The notes under the pieces were generated by a model. The model was given only the letters and a program-made list of their open reading frames with translations. It did not search any database and was not told where the DNA came from. From contig CAMYKT010000036.1 of NCBI GenBank assembly GCA_947259185.1, positions 1 to 15,427 of the forward strand: a stretch of DNA of 15,427 nucleotides, written 5' to 3'. Position numbers and translations under genes: made by a program. Position 1 is the stretch's first letter, and the number at the start of each line of letters is the position of its first letter. Source of the DNA: an uncultured Methanobacteriaceae archaeon. GTDB taxonomy: Archaea; Methanobacteriota; Methanobacteria; Methanobacteriales; Methanobacteriaceae. This document shows, in pieces, positions 1 through 7,268 of this stretch.

Positions 1-1237
1 AGTAATAGGACAGGTAGCAGAACTCGCTGGAGATTTATTGGCCCTTTCCTATATAGGAGGTGCTATCATTGCAGCGTGCAGTGCCTATGCTTATATAAAA
101 ATGTCCAATTCTTATCCATCAGCAGGAGGGATTGGACTGTTTTTTGTAAAAGTCTATGGAAAAGGAACAATAACAGCATCATCTGTCCTTTTAATGGCTT
201 TTTCTATGGTACTTTCTCAAAGCCTGATAGCCCGTACATTTGGAACATACACACTCCAACTTTTCAATATAGGTCCAGAAAGCTGGTTAGTACCTGTACT
301 TGGAGTAGGATTACTTATTTTTGCCTTTCTGGTCAATATATCTAAGAATTATTTTATACAAACTTTTACTTCTGCAATTTCTTTAGTTAAAATAGTTGGA
401 CTTTCTATTTTTTCTTTTGCTGCATTAATGGCAGCAGGTTTTTCTTTAGGAGTTAATCCTGAAACTTTTTCTTTAGGAGTAGCTTCTCAAACTATACCTG
501 CTCAGTCAGGATTAGGGATTGCTGCTTCATTCTCTTTAGCTCTATTAAGTTTTAAGGGTTTTACTACAATTACAAATAGCGGTGCAGAAATTGTGGAACC
601 TCGGAAGAATATTGGCAGAGCAATTATTATTTCCATTGCCCTATTAGCAGTACTATATTTATTTATAGCTCTAGCAGTGTCAAGTAGTCTTTCTGTGCCA
701 GAAATAGTCTCAGCAAAAGATTATGCCCTTGCTGCAGCTGCAAGTCCTACTTTGGGGGTATATGGTTTATGGTTTACAGTGGGAATTGCCATTTTAGCCA
801 CAGTCACGGTATGTATTGGAAGTTTATTTGCTGTCTCCCGTTTGACCGCTATGCTTTCAAAAATGAAATTAATTCCTCACAGCCATCTAGGCATGAAAGG
901 AAGAATACAGAAACATATGCTGGTTTATTTCCTGGTTATAGGCTCAATATTAACTATATCATTTGATTTAAGCCGAATTGCATCTATTGGGGCCATTTTT
1001 TATCTTGTTATGGATATCATTTTCCAGTGGGGAGTGTTAAGACGAATTAGAAAAGATATTAATGCAAGAGCTTCTATCATTACTCTAGCTATTGTAATGG
1101 ATATTATTGCTTTAAGCGCTTTCATCTTAATTAAGATTGAAGAAGACATATTAATTGTTATTCTGGCTATAATAGCTATTAGTATAATTTTTATTGAAGA
1201 GCAGTATTATTTAAAATCTTATTTATCTAAAGAATGA
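1..1237 (+). CDS. APC-superfamily amino-acid permease (5' end missing)
   Basis: Integral membrane transporter of the amino acid-polyamine-organocation family, probably importing an amino acid or amine by ion-coupled symport or exchange; the substrate cannot be read from sequence. The frame is open from base 2, giving 411 visible residues, so a TTG at 38 is an internal codon and not a start. Family members are usually about 430-480 residues, so only a short N-terminal piece is missing. The family signature around the second helix is visible (GGAIIAACSAYAY followed by SYPSAGG), as is the later loop AEIVEPRKNIGRAI. About ten to eleven hydrophobic segments can be counted, ending in a charged tail. 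Third codon positions are mostly A or T, noticeably more so than in the genes from 2409 onward, which might indicate a different history. It ends 591 bases before the next gene and shows no link to it. Confidence 0.85.
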   Translation, partial: VIGQVAELAGDLLALSYIGGAIIAACSAYAYIKMSNSYPSAGGIGLFFVKVYGKGTITASSVLLMAFSMVLSQSLIARTFGTYTLQLFNIGPESWLVPVLGVGLLIFAFLVNISKNYFIQTFTSAISLVKIVGLSIFSFAALMAAGFSLGVNPETFSLGVASQTIPAQSGLGIAASFSLALLSFKGFTTITNSGAEIVEPRKNIGRAIIISIALLAVLYLFIALAVSSSLSVPEIVSAKDYALAAAASPTLGVYGLWFTVGIAILATVTVCIGSLFAVSRLTAMLSKMKLIPHSHLGMKGRIQKHMLVYFLVIGSILTISFDLSRIASIGAIFYLVMDIIFQWGVLRRIRKDINARASIITLAIVMDIIALSAFILIKIEEDILIVILAIIAISIIFIEEQYYLKSYLSKE

Positions 1238-1246
1238 AGAATCATT

Positions 1247-1389
1247 TAAAAGGATATAATACATAGCTAATCTGCAAAATCCAGGTTAAACCAAGATTCC
1301 AAGAGATTGTAGCCCCAAATAAAATGAAAAGGTAATACGAAGAATCTATTGATGCTTCTTGGAATTTTTCTTCTTCTAATATCCTTTTA
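1247..1389. repeat. Nested inverted repeats (long foldback)
   Basis: Outer arms are an exact 11-bp match: TAAAAGGATAT at 1247-1257 and its complement at 1379-1389. Inside them ATTCCAAGA (1296-1304) pairs with TCTTGGAAT (1357-1365), and AGATT (1304-1308) with AATCT (1343-1347), all correctly nested. The inner right arm is followed by a pyrimidine-rich stretch (TTTTTCTTCTTCT), so the structure could end the permease transcript. It could equally be a structured RNA or the remnant of a small mobile element. No target-site duplication or conserved RNA family was recognised. Confidence 0.4.
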
Positions 1390-1755
1390 CCATGTATTAT
1401 CGGTCAAAAGCAATTCCTACAATAAAAAAAGTAAAACCGGTAAACTTTTTATATTAGATATAAGTAATTAAAATTATCATTAATAATCATGTTCATTTCA
1501 TGTTTATCTGTAAAAATAAGATTTGTTCATAGGCTTTTCGTGAAAAATGAGTGTTTTTTACACATTTTGTGGGATTCATTATATCATTACATATTATTTA
1601 TAAAACATTATTTTAGGATTATATCCACCCCAGGCAGCTACTTTAAGCTGGTAAATAGGGCATTAATTATGAATAAATTATTAAATCAATTAAGTTTATT
1701 TAAAATAGTTTAAGGGATTAAAGTCTATAAAACTAAGTAACCAGGCCTATAATAT

Positions 1756-1763
1756 TTTAAATA
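1756..1763 (+). promoter_or_regulatory. Candidate TATA box for the XRE-cupin operon
   Basis: TTTAAATA matches the methanogen box consensus TTTAWATA exactly. It would place transcription initiation near 1783-1788, about 40 bases before the ATG at 1829. A weaker alternative (AATTTATAG, about 1789-1797) would give a very short leader. The ribosome-binding site GAGGTG at 1818-1823 sits five bases before the ATG. Confidence 0.45.
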
Positions 1764-1828
1764 AAGTTTTATTAAAGGATAATTATTAAATTTATAGATA
1801 GTTTATTCCATAGAATAGAGGTGTTCTC

Positions 1829-2383
1829 ATGCAGGAGAAAGGAAAGGAAATAGGTGCACGGGTAATGGAAATGAGAGAAATATCCCAGATAACTGCTGCT
1901 GAAATGGCAGATTACCTGAAGATATCATTAGAAACTTATCAAAGCTATGAAACCGGGGAAGATGACATCCCGGCTAGCGTACTTTATGAAATTGCCCATA
2001 AATTTAAGGTGGATTTGGGACTGCTACTTACTGGAGAAGAAACCAGGATGCACATCTTCAGTGTAACCCGTAAAAATAAAGGAGTGGCTGTGGAAAGACA
2101 GAAGCAGTATAAGTACGAAAATTTAGCCGAAAAATTCATTCATAAAAAAGCAGAGCCATTTATTGTTACGGTAGAGCCCCAGAATAACTCCAAAAAGCCC
2201 TCCACCAATGCCCATCCTGGACAGGAATTTAACTACGTTTTAGAGGGGAGTATGAAAATTTATATCCATAACCATGAAATAGTATTAAATGAAGGAGATT
2301 CCATTTTCTTTGATTCATCCTATCAACATGCTATGGAGGCTTTAAATAGAAAGTCAGCCCGGTTTTTAGCCATGGTGATGTAA
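1829..2383 (+). CDS. XRE-family helix-turn-helix regulator with C-terminal cupin domain
   Basis: Likely cytoplasmic transcription regulator whose cupin domain senses a small ligand. Residues about 8-68 form an XRE-type helix-turn-helix (TAAEMADYLKISLETYQSYETG, then a tetratricopeptide-like helical end), and residues about 105-182 form a small cupin barrel. Cupin motif 1 is H129-x3-E133-x6-G140, and motif 2 runs from G156 to H167 and N173. H129, E133 and H167 could hold a metal; the position next to E133, often a second Glu in relatives, is Gln here. At 184 residues the length is typical. The acyl-CoA synthetase begins 25 bases downstream with its own GAGGTG site, so the two are probably co-transcribed. 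By inference it controls the synthetase and the downstream vor genes in response to an acid, acyl-CoA or branched-chain amino acid. Confidence 0.88.
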   Translation: MQEKGKEIGARVMEMREISQITAAEMADYLKISLETYQSYETGEDDIPASVLYEIAHKFKVDLGLLLTGEETRMHIFSVTRKNKGVAVERQKQYKYENLAEKFIHKKAEPFIVTVEPQNNSKKPSTNAHPGQEFNYVLEGSMKIYIHNHEIVLNEGDSIFFDSSYQHAMEALNRKSARFLAMVM

Positions 2384-2408
2384 TAATATTGATTATAGAG
2401 GTGTTTGA

Positions 2409-4079
2409 ATGTCTTCTTTACTTCAAGAATTTGTAAATAAGGTTGATTTTGATTCCTATAATGATTTCAATGATAATTTCCAGATAGTGGTCCCTGAATC
2501 ATTTAATTTTGCCTATGATGTGGTGGATCGCTATGCTGAAGAAAATCCAGAGAAGGTGGCCCTGGTGTGGTGTGATGATCATAACCGGGAAAAAATATTC
2601 ACCTTCCAGGATATGCAGGAATATTCTAATAAAGCGGCTAATTTCTTTAAAAAATGTGGAATTAAAAAGGGAGATCGGGTGATGCTCACCCTTAAAAGCC
2701 GTTATGAATTCTGGTTTTCCATTCTGGGACTGCACAAGCTTGGAGCCATTACCATCCCTGCCACCCACATGTTAAAGGCTAAAGATATTGTGTACCGTAT
2801 AGAAAAAGCTAAAATAAAGATGGTAGTATGTATTGGTGAAGAAGGGGTTCCTGAGAACTTTGATAAAGCTCAGGAAAAACTTGAAACCCCGGTAATTAAA
2901 TCTATGGTAGGGGATGAAGATTGGAATGGCTGGTTGAACTTCCGGAGGGAAATAGAAGAAGCCTCCCCTATTTTTATTCCAGGTGAATCTGAAAAATCCA
3001 TAAGAAATAGTGATATTTCACTGGTTTATTTTTCTTCAGGGACTACAGGAATGCCTAAAATGATACAGCACGATTTCACCTATCCTTTAGGTCATATCAT
3101 AACGGCTAAATACTGGCAAAATGTCAAAGAAGATGGTGTACATTACACCGTGGCAGATACTGGCTGGGCCAAGGCTATGTGGGGGCAAATATATGGGCAG
3201 TGGATTGCCGGAAGTGCGGTATTTGTTTATGATTATGATCGTTTTGATGCCGGTAAAATGCTGGAAAAGTCAAGTCAATATGGAGTAACCACTTTTTGTG
3301 CTCCCCCCACCATTTACCGATTTTTAATTAAAGAAGACCTCAGCCAGCATGATTTATCCAGCATAGAATATGCAGTAACTGCCGGGGAGCCCTTAAACCC
3401 GGAGGTATTCAATAAGTTCTATGAGTTTACAGGATTGAAATTAAGGGAGGGTTTTGGTCAAACCGAATGTGTGGTTTGTATTGCTAACTTCCCCTGGTTG
3501 GAACCACGCCCGGGATCCATGGGTAAACCGTCTCCCGGTTATAAAATTGAACTTTTGGATAAAGACCTGCGTCAGGTGGATGTGGGTGAAGAAGGGGAAA
3601 TAGTAATGAATACCAGTGCAGGTAAACCACTGGGTTTATTTGGTGGTTACTACCGTGATGAGGAAAAAACCAGTCAGGTATGGTATGATGATTATTATCA
3701 TACCGGTGATACGGCCTGGATGGATGAAGATGATTATCTGTGGTTTGTAGGTAGAACCGATGATATGATAAAAAGTTCCGGTTACCGAATAGGGCCCTTC
3801 GAAGTAGAAAGTGCGGTTATTTCCCACCCCTCGGTACTGGAGTGTGCTATTACTGGATATCCTGATCCAGTTAGAGGACAGATTGTTAAAGCTACTGTGG
3901 TTCTCTCCCGGGGTTATGAAGCCTCAGATGAATTAAAAAAAGAAATTCAGGAACATGTAAAAAAAGTAACTGCCCCCTATAAGTATCCCCGGGTAGTGGA
4001 ATTTGTAGAGGAACTACCTAAAACCATAAGTGGAAAAATTAGAAGGGTGGAAATTAGAAGCGAAGATAAGAAAAAATAG
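2409..4079 (+). CDS. AMP-forming acyl-CoA synthetase, acetyl/medium-chain type
   Basis: Activates a carboxylic acid to its CoA thioester through an acyl-adenylate, using ATP and releasing AMP and pyrophosphate. Adenylate-forming superfamily hallmarks are in order: the P-loop-like SSGTTGMPK (about residues 209-217), the AGEP...EGFGQTE block (about 325-352), the hinge region YHTGDTAWMD...GRTDDMIKSSGYRIGPFEVE (about 431-468), and the C-terminal catalytic lysine K543 in PKTISGKIRR. The 556-residue length and motif spelling (ADTGWAKAMWGQIYGQW) are closer to the medium-chain acyl-CoA synthetase group than to classical acetyl-CoA synthetase. From memory, an archaeal member from Methanosarcina acetivorans prefers 2-methylbutyrate. 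Given the vor genes just downstream, branched acids such as isobutyrate, 2-methylbutyrate or isovalerate are plausible substrates; this is inference. No active-site residue appears to be missing. Confidence 0.88.
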   Translation: MSSLLQEFVNKVDFDSYNDFNDNFQIVVPESFNFAYDVVDRYAEENPEKVALVWCDDHNREKIFTFQDMQEYSNKAANFFKKCGIKKGDRVMLTLKSRYEFWFSILGLHKLGAITIPATHMLKAKDIVYRIEKAKIKMVVCIGEEGVPENFDKAQEKLETPVIKSMVGDEDWNGWLNFRREIEEASPIFIPGESEKSIRNSDISLVYFSSGTTGMPKMIQHDFTYPLGHIITAKYWQNVKEDGVHYTVADTGWAKAMWGQIYGQWIAGSAVFVYDYDRFDAGKMLEKSSQYGVTTFCAPPTIYRFLIKEDLSQHDLSSIEYAVTAGEPLNPEVFNKFYEFTGLKLREGFGQTECVVCIANFPWLEPRPGSMGKPSPGYKIELLDKDLRQVDVGEEGEIVMNTSAGKPLGLFGGYYRDEEKTSQVWYDDYYHTGDTAWMDEDDYLWFVGRTDDMIKSSGYRIGPFEVESAVISHPSVLECAITGYPDPVRGQIVKATVVLSRGYEASDELKKEIQEHVKKVTAPYKYPRVVEFVEELPKTISGKIRRVEIRSEDKKK

Positions 4080-4183
4080 GAGAATCATATTAGCCCTATT
4101 CTATAACCCGCTTAATATAAAAACTTTAAAAAAAAAATGTCTAAGTTGATTAAGGTTTGAGTATACCCGGCTGCCTGATTCAG

Positions 4184-4197
4184 TTATCCTTAGATAA
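4184..4197. promoter_or_regulatory. Small dyad overlapping the candidate vorC TATA box
   Basis: TTATC and GATAA flank a four-base loop, followed by a TATA-like ATAAATA at 4194-4200. A TATA box there would start transcription near 4222, about 25 bases before vorC. The 167-base gap from the synthetase suggests vorCBA can be transcribed from its own promoter, and the dyad could be an operator. The octamer TTATCCTT in it is the complement of AAGGATAA seen before the XRE-cupin gene (1775-1782) and gatD (7225-7232). Confidence 0.3.
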
Positions 4198-4246
4198 ATA
4201 CTAAATTATGTTCACCAGATAAAATAATTTTTGAGAAGGATTAGAT

Positions 4247-4501
4247 ATGAAAGCTTCTAAAAAACCAGGCGCTTATCCAGTTATCAATATTGATGAGTGT
4301 AAGGCCTGCGATCGATGTATTTTAGCCTGTCCCCAGGATGTACTTGAAATGAGTATGGATTTGAATGAGAGGGGTTACCACTACGTGGTTTATAAAGGGG
4401 AAGGATGTAATGGATGTGGAAACTGTTACTATACCTGTCCCGAACCCCTGGCCATTGAAGTACATATTCCCCGAAAAGTTAAATCAAAGGAGGATGAATA
4501 A
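4247..4501 (+). CDS. vorC: 2-oxoacid (ketoisovalerate):ferredoxin oxidoreductase, ferredoxin-like delta subunit
   Basis: Electron-transfer subunit that carries two [4Fe-4S] clusters between the TPP site and external ferredoxin. Both C-x2-C-x2-C-x3-C-P motifs are intact: C18, C21, C24, C28 and C54, C57, C60, C64. The 84-residue length fits the small third subunit of the Methanothermobacter VOR enzyme. The start ATG follows a GAAGGA ribosome-binding site. The stop codon directly abuts the vorB ATG, and AAAGGAGG in its last codons serves as the vorB ribosome-binding site, so translation is tightly coupled. The choice of VOR over the pyruvate, 2-oxoglutarate and indolepyruvate enzymes rests on gene order (small ferredoxin, alpha, then fused beta-gamma) and not on a specific residue. 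Confidence 0.87.
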   Translation: MKASKKPGAYPVINIDECKACDRCILACPQDVLEMSMDLNERGYHYVVYKGEGCNGCGNCYYTCPEPLAIEVHIPRKVKSKEDE

Positions 4502-5557
4502 ATGGCCACCCAGATGGTAAAAGGAAATACTGCAGTTATTATTGGAGCAATGTATGGTGGTTGTGACTGTTATTTTGGATATCCCATTACACCAGCCAGT
4601 GAAATACTCCATGAGGCCTCAAAATATTTCCCTATGGTGGGAAGAAAAGTTGTGCAGGCTGAATCAGAAGAAGCAGCCATTAACATGGTTTATGGTGGGG
4701 CAGCCGCCGGTCACCGGGTAATGACTGCCTCTTCTGGTCCAGGGATAAGTCTCAAACAGGAGGGAATTTCATTCCTGGCAGGAGCAGAACTACCGGCAGT
4801 GATAGTTAATATCATGCGGGCCGGACCTGGTTTAGGAAACATTGGTCCCGAGCAGGCCGATTACACCCAGATGGTTAAAGGGGGTGGTCATGGAAATTAT
4901 AAAAATATCGTGGTGGCCCCTAACAGTGTGCAGGAAATGTGCGATCTCACCATCAAGGCCTTTGAACTGGCAGATAAATACAAGAACCCGGTGGTGGTAC
5001 TGGCTGATGGAGTACTGGGGCAGATGGCCGAGCCATTAAGCTTCCCCCCCGAAGCTATAGAACCTCACATAGATACCTCCTGGGCAGTAAGTGGTAATAA
5101 AAAGACCATGAAGAACCTGGTAACCTCCATTTTCCTGGACTTTAATTTGCTGGAAGAATTTAATTTCCAGCTGCAGGAAAAATATGAAATTATAAAACAA
5201 AAGGAAGTAGCATACCAGGAATATAAAGTGGAGGATGCTTCCATCGTACTGGTATCCTATGGTATCAGCAGCCGTATCTGCCGCAGTGCCGTGGATCAGG
5301 CCCGTTTAGAAGGAATAAAAGTTGGATTACTCCGACCCATAACTCTCTATCCTTTTCCGGAAGAAAGGTTATCACAGCTGGCCCGGGAAAATAATTGTAA
5401 ATTCATATCCGTGGAAATGAGTAATGGGCAAATGAGGGAAGATATTAAAATGGCCATCAGTTGCCAGGATGTGGAGCTGGTAAATCGTATGGGTGGCAAT
5501 CTCATTGGACTGGATGATGTAATGAAAAAGATAAGGTCCCTGGCAGGAGCTGGTTAA
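4502..5557 (+). CDS. vorB: 2-oxoacid (ketoisovalerate):ferredoxin oxidoreductase, alpha subunit
   Basis: Alpha subunit containing the pyrimidine-binding (PYR) half of the thiamine diphosphate site and the following transketolase C-like domain. Visible family blocks are GYPITPASE (26-34), QAESEEAA (52-59; its glutamate is expected to contact TPP), TASSGPG (75-81), then GPGLGNIGPEQADYTQ and the region around VVVLADGVLGQMAEP. The C-terminal part (about 245-350) has the DASIVLVSYGISSR...LRPITLYPFP pattern of domain II. The length of 351 residues is normal for the three-subunit VOR type. With vorC and vorA it interconverts 2-oxoisovalerate and isobutyryl-CoA plus CO2 with ferredoxin; in methanogens the direction is thought to be mainly reductive carboxylation. 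Only two bases separate it from vorA. Confidence 0.9.
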   Translation: MATQMVKGNTAVIIGAMYGGCDCYFGYPITPASEILHEASKYFPMVGRKVVQAESEEAAINMVYGGAAAGHRVMTASSGPGISLKQEGISFLAGAELPAVIVNIMRAGPGLGNIGPEQADYTQMVKGGGHGNYKNIVVAPNSVQEMCDLTIKAFELADKYKNPVVVLADGVLGQMAEPLSFPPEAIEPHIDTSWAVSGNKKTMKNLVTSIFLDFNLLEEFNFQLQEKYEIIKQKEVAYQEYKVEDASIVLVSYGISSRICRSAVDQARLEGIKVGLLRPITLYPFPEERLSQLARENNCKFISVEMSNGQMREDIKMAISCQDVELVNRMGGNLIGLDDVMKKIRSLAGAG

Positions 5558-5559
5558 AA

Positions 5560-7020
5560 ATGGCACTAAATGTAAACTCATCCCCTGAAAGGGATATGAA
5601 AGTAATTAAAAAACCCCGTTCCATACCGGATGTATTTGAAAGAAAAGGAGGCAGCGCCCCCACTGCTACTCACTACTGTGCCGGATGTGGTCATGGCATA
5701 ATACATAAATTAATGGCAGAAGCAATGGATGAACTGGAGATACAGGAAAGATCAGTGATGATAAGTCCTGTGGGTTGTGCCGTTTTTGCCTACTACTACT
5801 TCGACTGTGGTAATGTCCAGGTGGCCCATGGTAGGGCCCCGGCAGTGGGTACTGGTATTTCCCGGGCAGAAGATGATTCAGTGGTTATATTGTATCAGGG
5901 AGATGGTGACCTGGCCTCTATTGGATTGAATGAAACTATTCAGGCAGCTAACCGTGGGGAAAAAATGGCAGTTTTCTTTGTAAATAACACCGTGTATGGG
6001 ATGACCGGAGGGCAGATGGCCCCCACTACCCTGTTGGGCGAGGTAACTGTCACCTGCCCTGAAGGAAGAGACCCACATTTTACAGGATACCCTTTGCACA
6101 TGTGTGAACTTTTAGATAACCTGGAGGCTCCGGTATTTATTGAGAGAGTATCTGTATCAGATATTAATCATATCCGCAAAGCAAAAATAGCCATTAAAAA
6201 AGCCCTTAAAATTCAAAAAGAGGGTAAAGGATATGCTTTTGTAGAGATTCTCTCCCCCTGTCCCACCAATTTACGGCAAGATGCTGAAGCAGCAGAAAAA
6301 TTCATCAACGAGGAAATGGAAAAGGAATTTCCACTAAAACGATTCCGTAATAAATCTTCCCAGGTAGAGTCTCTCTACCGGGGCAAGAGTGATTTTTCAA
6401 AGGATTCCCTGGATGAAATATTTAATATCAGAACTGACAGTGCTCCTGAACCTGTTACTGATCCTGATTTTAAAGAAAAACATCTTAAAATTGCAGGTTT
6501 TGGTGGTCAGGGAGTATTGAGTATGGGGCTTACGCTGGCCCAGGCTGCCTGTATGGAAAAACGGCACGTGTCCTGGTATCCTTCCTATGGCCCGGAACAA
6601 AGAGGAGGAACCTCCAGTTGTGCAGTGGTTCTATCAGGAGAAACCATCGGTTCACCAGCTGTAGCCAGACCAGAAGTACTAATAGCATTTAATAAACCTT
6701 CCCTGGATCAATTTGCAGGAAATGTAATTCCAGGAGGTTTAATTATCTATGATTCTACTTCCACCCAATTTAATCCTCCAAAAGGCCTTAAAACCATTCC
6801 GGTGCCTGCTATGAAAATTGCAAAAAGTATGGGGGTAAAACGAGCCGCCAATACTGTGGTTTTAGGGGTTTTAATGGAACTGGGATACACCCAGCTGGAT
6901 GCTACAGCATTTGCCCAGGCAGTTAAACATACCTTTGCCCTTAAGCCTAAACTGGTTGATATAAACCTCAAGATATTAGAAACAGGGGCTAAGTGGGCCC
7001 GGGAGAATATTAAGAAATGA
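5560..7020 (+). CDS. vorA: 2-oxoacid (ketoisovalerate):ferredoxin oxidoreductase, fused beta-gamma subunit
   Basis: Two domains usually encoded separately are joined here. Residues about 30-290 are the TPP-binding beta domain: C40-A-G-C43-G-H-G, the Mg/TPP motif starting GDGD at 114-117, and NN at 142-143 leading into YGMTGGQ (146-152). Residues about 305-486 are the gamma domain, opening with GFGGQG at 313-318 and including SYGPEQRGG. A variable linker around residues 250-300 joins them. The 486-residue fusion matches the VorA arrangement of Methanothermobacter, and the frame is continuous, so this is a real fusion and not a sequencing artefact. It is the last gene of the cluster: the stop is followed by a T-rich terminator and a 248-base gap before gatD. 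Confidence 0.9.
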   Translation: MALNVNSSPERDMKVIKKPRSIPDVFERKGGSAPTATHYCAGCGHGIIHKLMAEAMDELEIQERSVMISPVGCAVFAYYYFDCGNVQVAHGRAPAVGTGISRAEDDSVVILYQGDGDLASIGLNETIQAANRGEKMAVFFVNNTVYGMTGGQMAPTTLLGEVTVTCPEGRDPHFTGYPLHMCELLDNLEAPVFIERVSVSDINHIRKAKIAIKKALKIQKEGKGYAFVEILSPCPTNLRQDAEAAEKFINEEMEKEFPLKRFRNKSSQVESLYRGKSDFSKDSLDEIFNIRTDSAPEPVTDPDFKEKHLKIAGFGGQGVLSMGLTLAQAACMEKRHVSWYPSYGPEQRGGTSSCAVVLSGETIGSPAVARPEVLIAFNKPSLDQFAGNVIPGGLIIYDSTSTQFNPPKGLKTIPVPAMKIAKSMGVKRAANTVVLGVLMELGYTQLDATAFAQAVKHTFALKPKLVDINLKILETGAKWARENIKK

Positions 7021-7089
7021 TTGATCTTATTAATATGAATATTCCTTAATATCATTCACTCCAGGAAAAGGTTAACCCGGACCCCCTGA

Positions 7090-7110
7090 TTTTTTTTATT
7101 TGTTATTTTT
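7090..7110 (+). terminator. T-rich transcription terminator after vorA
   Basis: A run of eight T bases (7090-7097) followed by more T clusters (7106-7110) on the coding strand, 70 bases after the vorA stop. Archaeal RNA polymerase terminates at such runs without needing a hairpin. It separates the vor unit from gatDE. Confidence 0.6.
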
Positions 7111-7259
7111 CAGGAAATTTCATTAAAAAAAGAGATTTCTTAATTTATTTTAATGGATAAGCTACTTATTTTTTTAAAATTTATTAGTAATTAAAATTAA
7201 TAGTAACATTGTATTAAAATGAATAAGGATAAAATTTCTGTGATTATAATTAATTAAAA

Positions 7260-7264
7260 GTGAT
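7260..7264 (+). promoter_or_regulatory. Ribosome-binding site that fixes the gatD start
   Basis: GTGAT, four bases before the ATG at 7269, resembles the GGTGAT that precedes gatE (8620-8625). The in-frame GTG at 7260 is therefore better read as part of the ribosome-binding site than as the initiation codon. Confidence 0.6.
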
Positions 7265-7268
7265 TTTT

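Larger units (their letters stand above)
1238..1828. other. Long AT-rich intergenic region
   Basis: No convincing gene lies here. A 74-codon open frame at 1489-1713 has no ribosome-binding site, biased AT-driven composition and no recognisable motif. The left part (1247-1389) holds nested inverted repeats listed separately. The right end holds the probable promoter of the XRE-cupin gene. The middle (about 1390-1740) is plain AT-rich sequence. Confidence 0.6.

Noticed and set aside
38..40. TTG as the permease start
   Set aside because: The frame is open to the window edge and the upstream codons already read like an APC helix, so the gene starts outside the window.
1489..1713. 74-codon open frame on the plus strand in the long gap
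   Set aside because: No ribosome-binding site, composition set by AT-richness, no coherent hydrophobic or motif pattern; most likely chance.
4247..7020. Assignment of the oxidoreductase as pyruvate or 2-oxoglutarate:ferredoxin oxidoreductase
   Set aside because: Those methanogen enzymes are typically four separate subunits; the small ferredoxin, alpha, fused beta-gamma order fits VOR better. Substrate remains unproven from sequence.
6747..7055. 102-codon minus-strand frame over the end of vorA
   Set aside because: It is antisense to the conserved gamma domain with no independent support; a shadow frame.
7260..7262. GTG as the gatD start
   Set aside because: It lies within the GTGAT ribosome-binding site; the ATG at 7269 has proper spacing and mirrors the gatE start.
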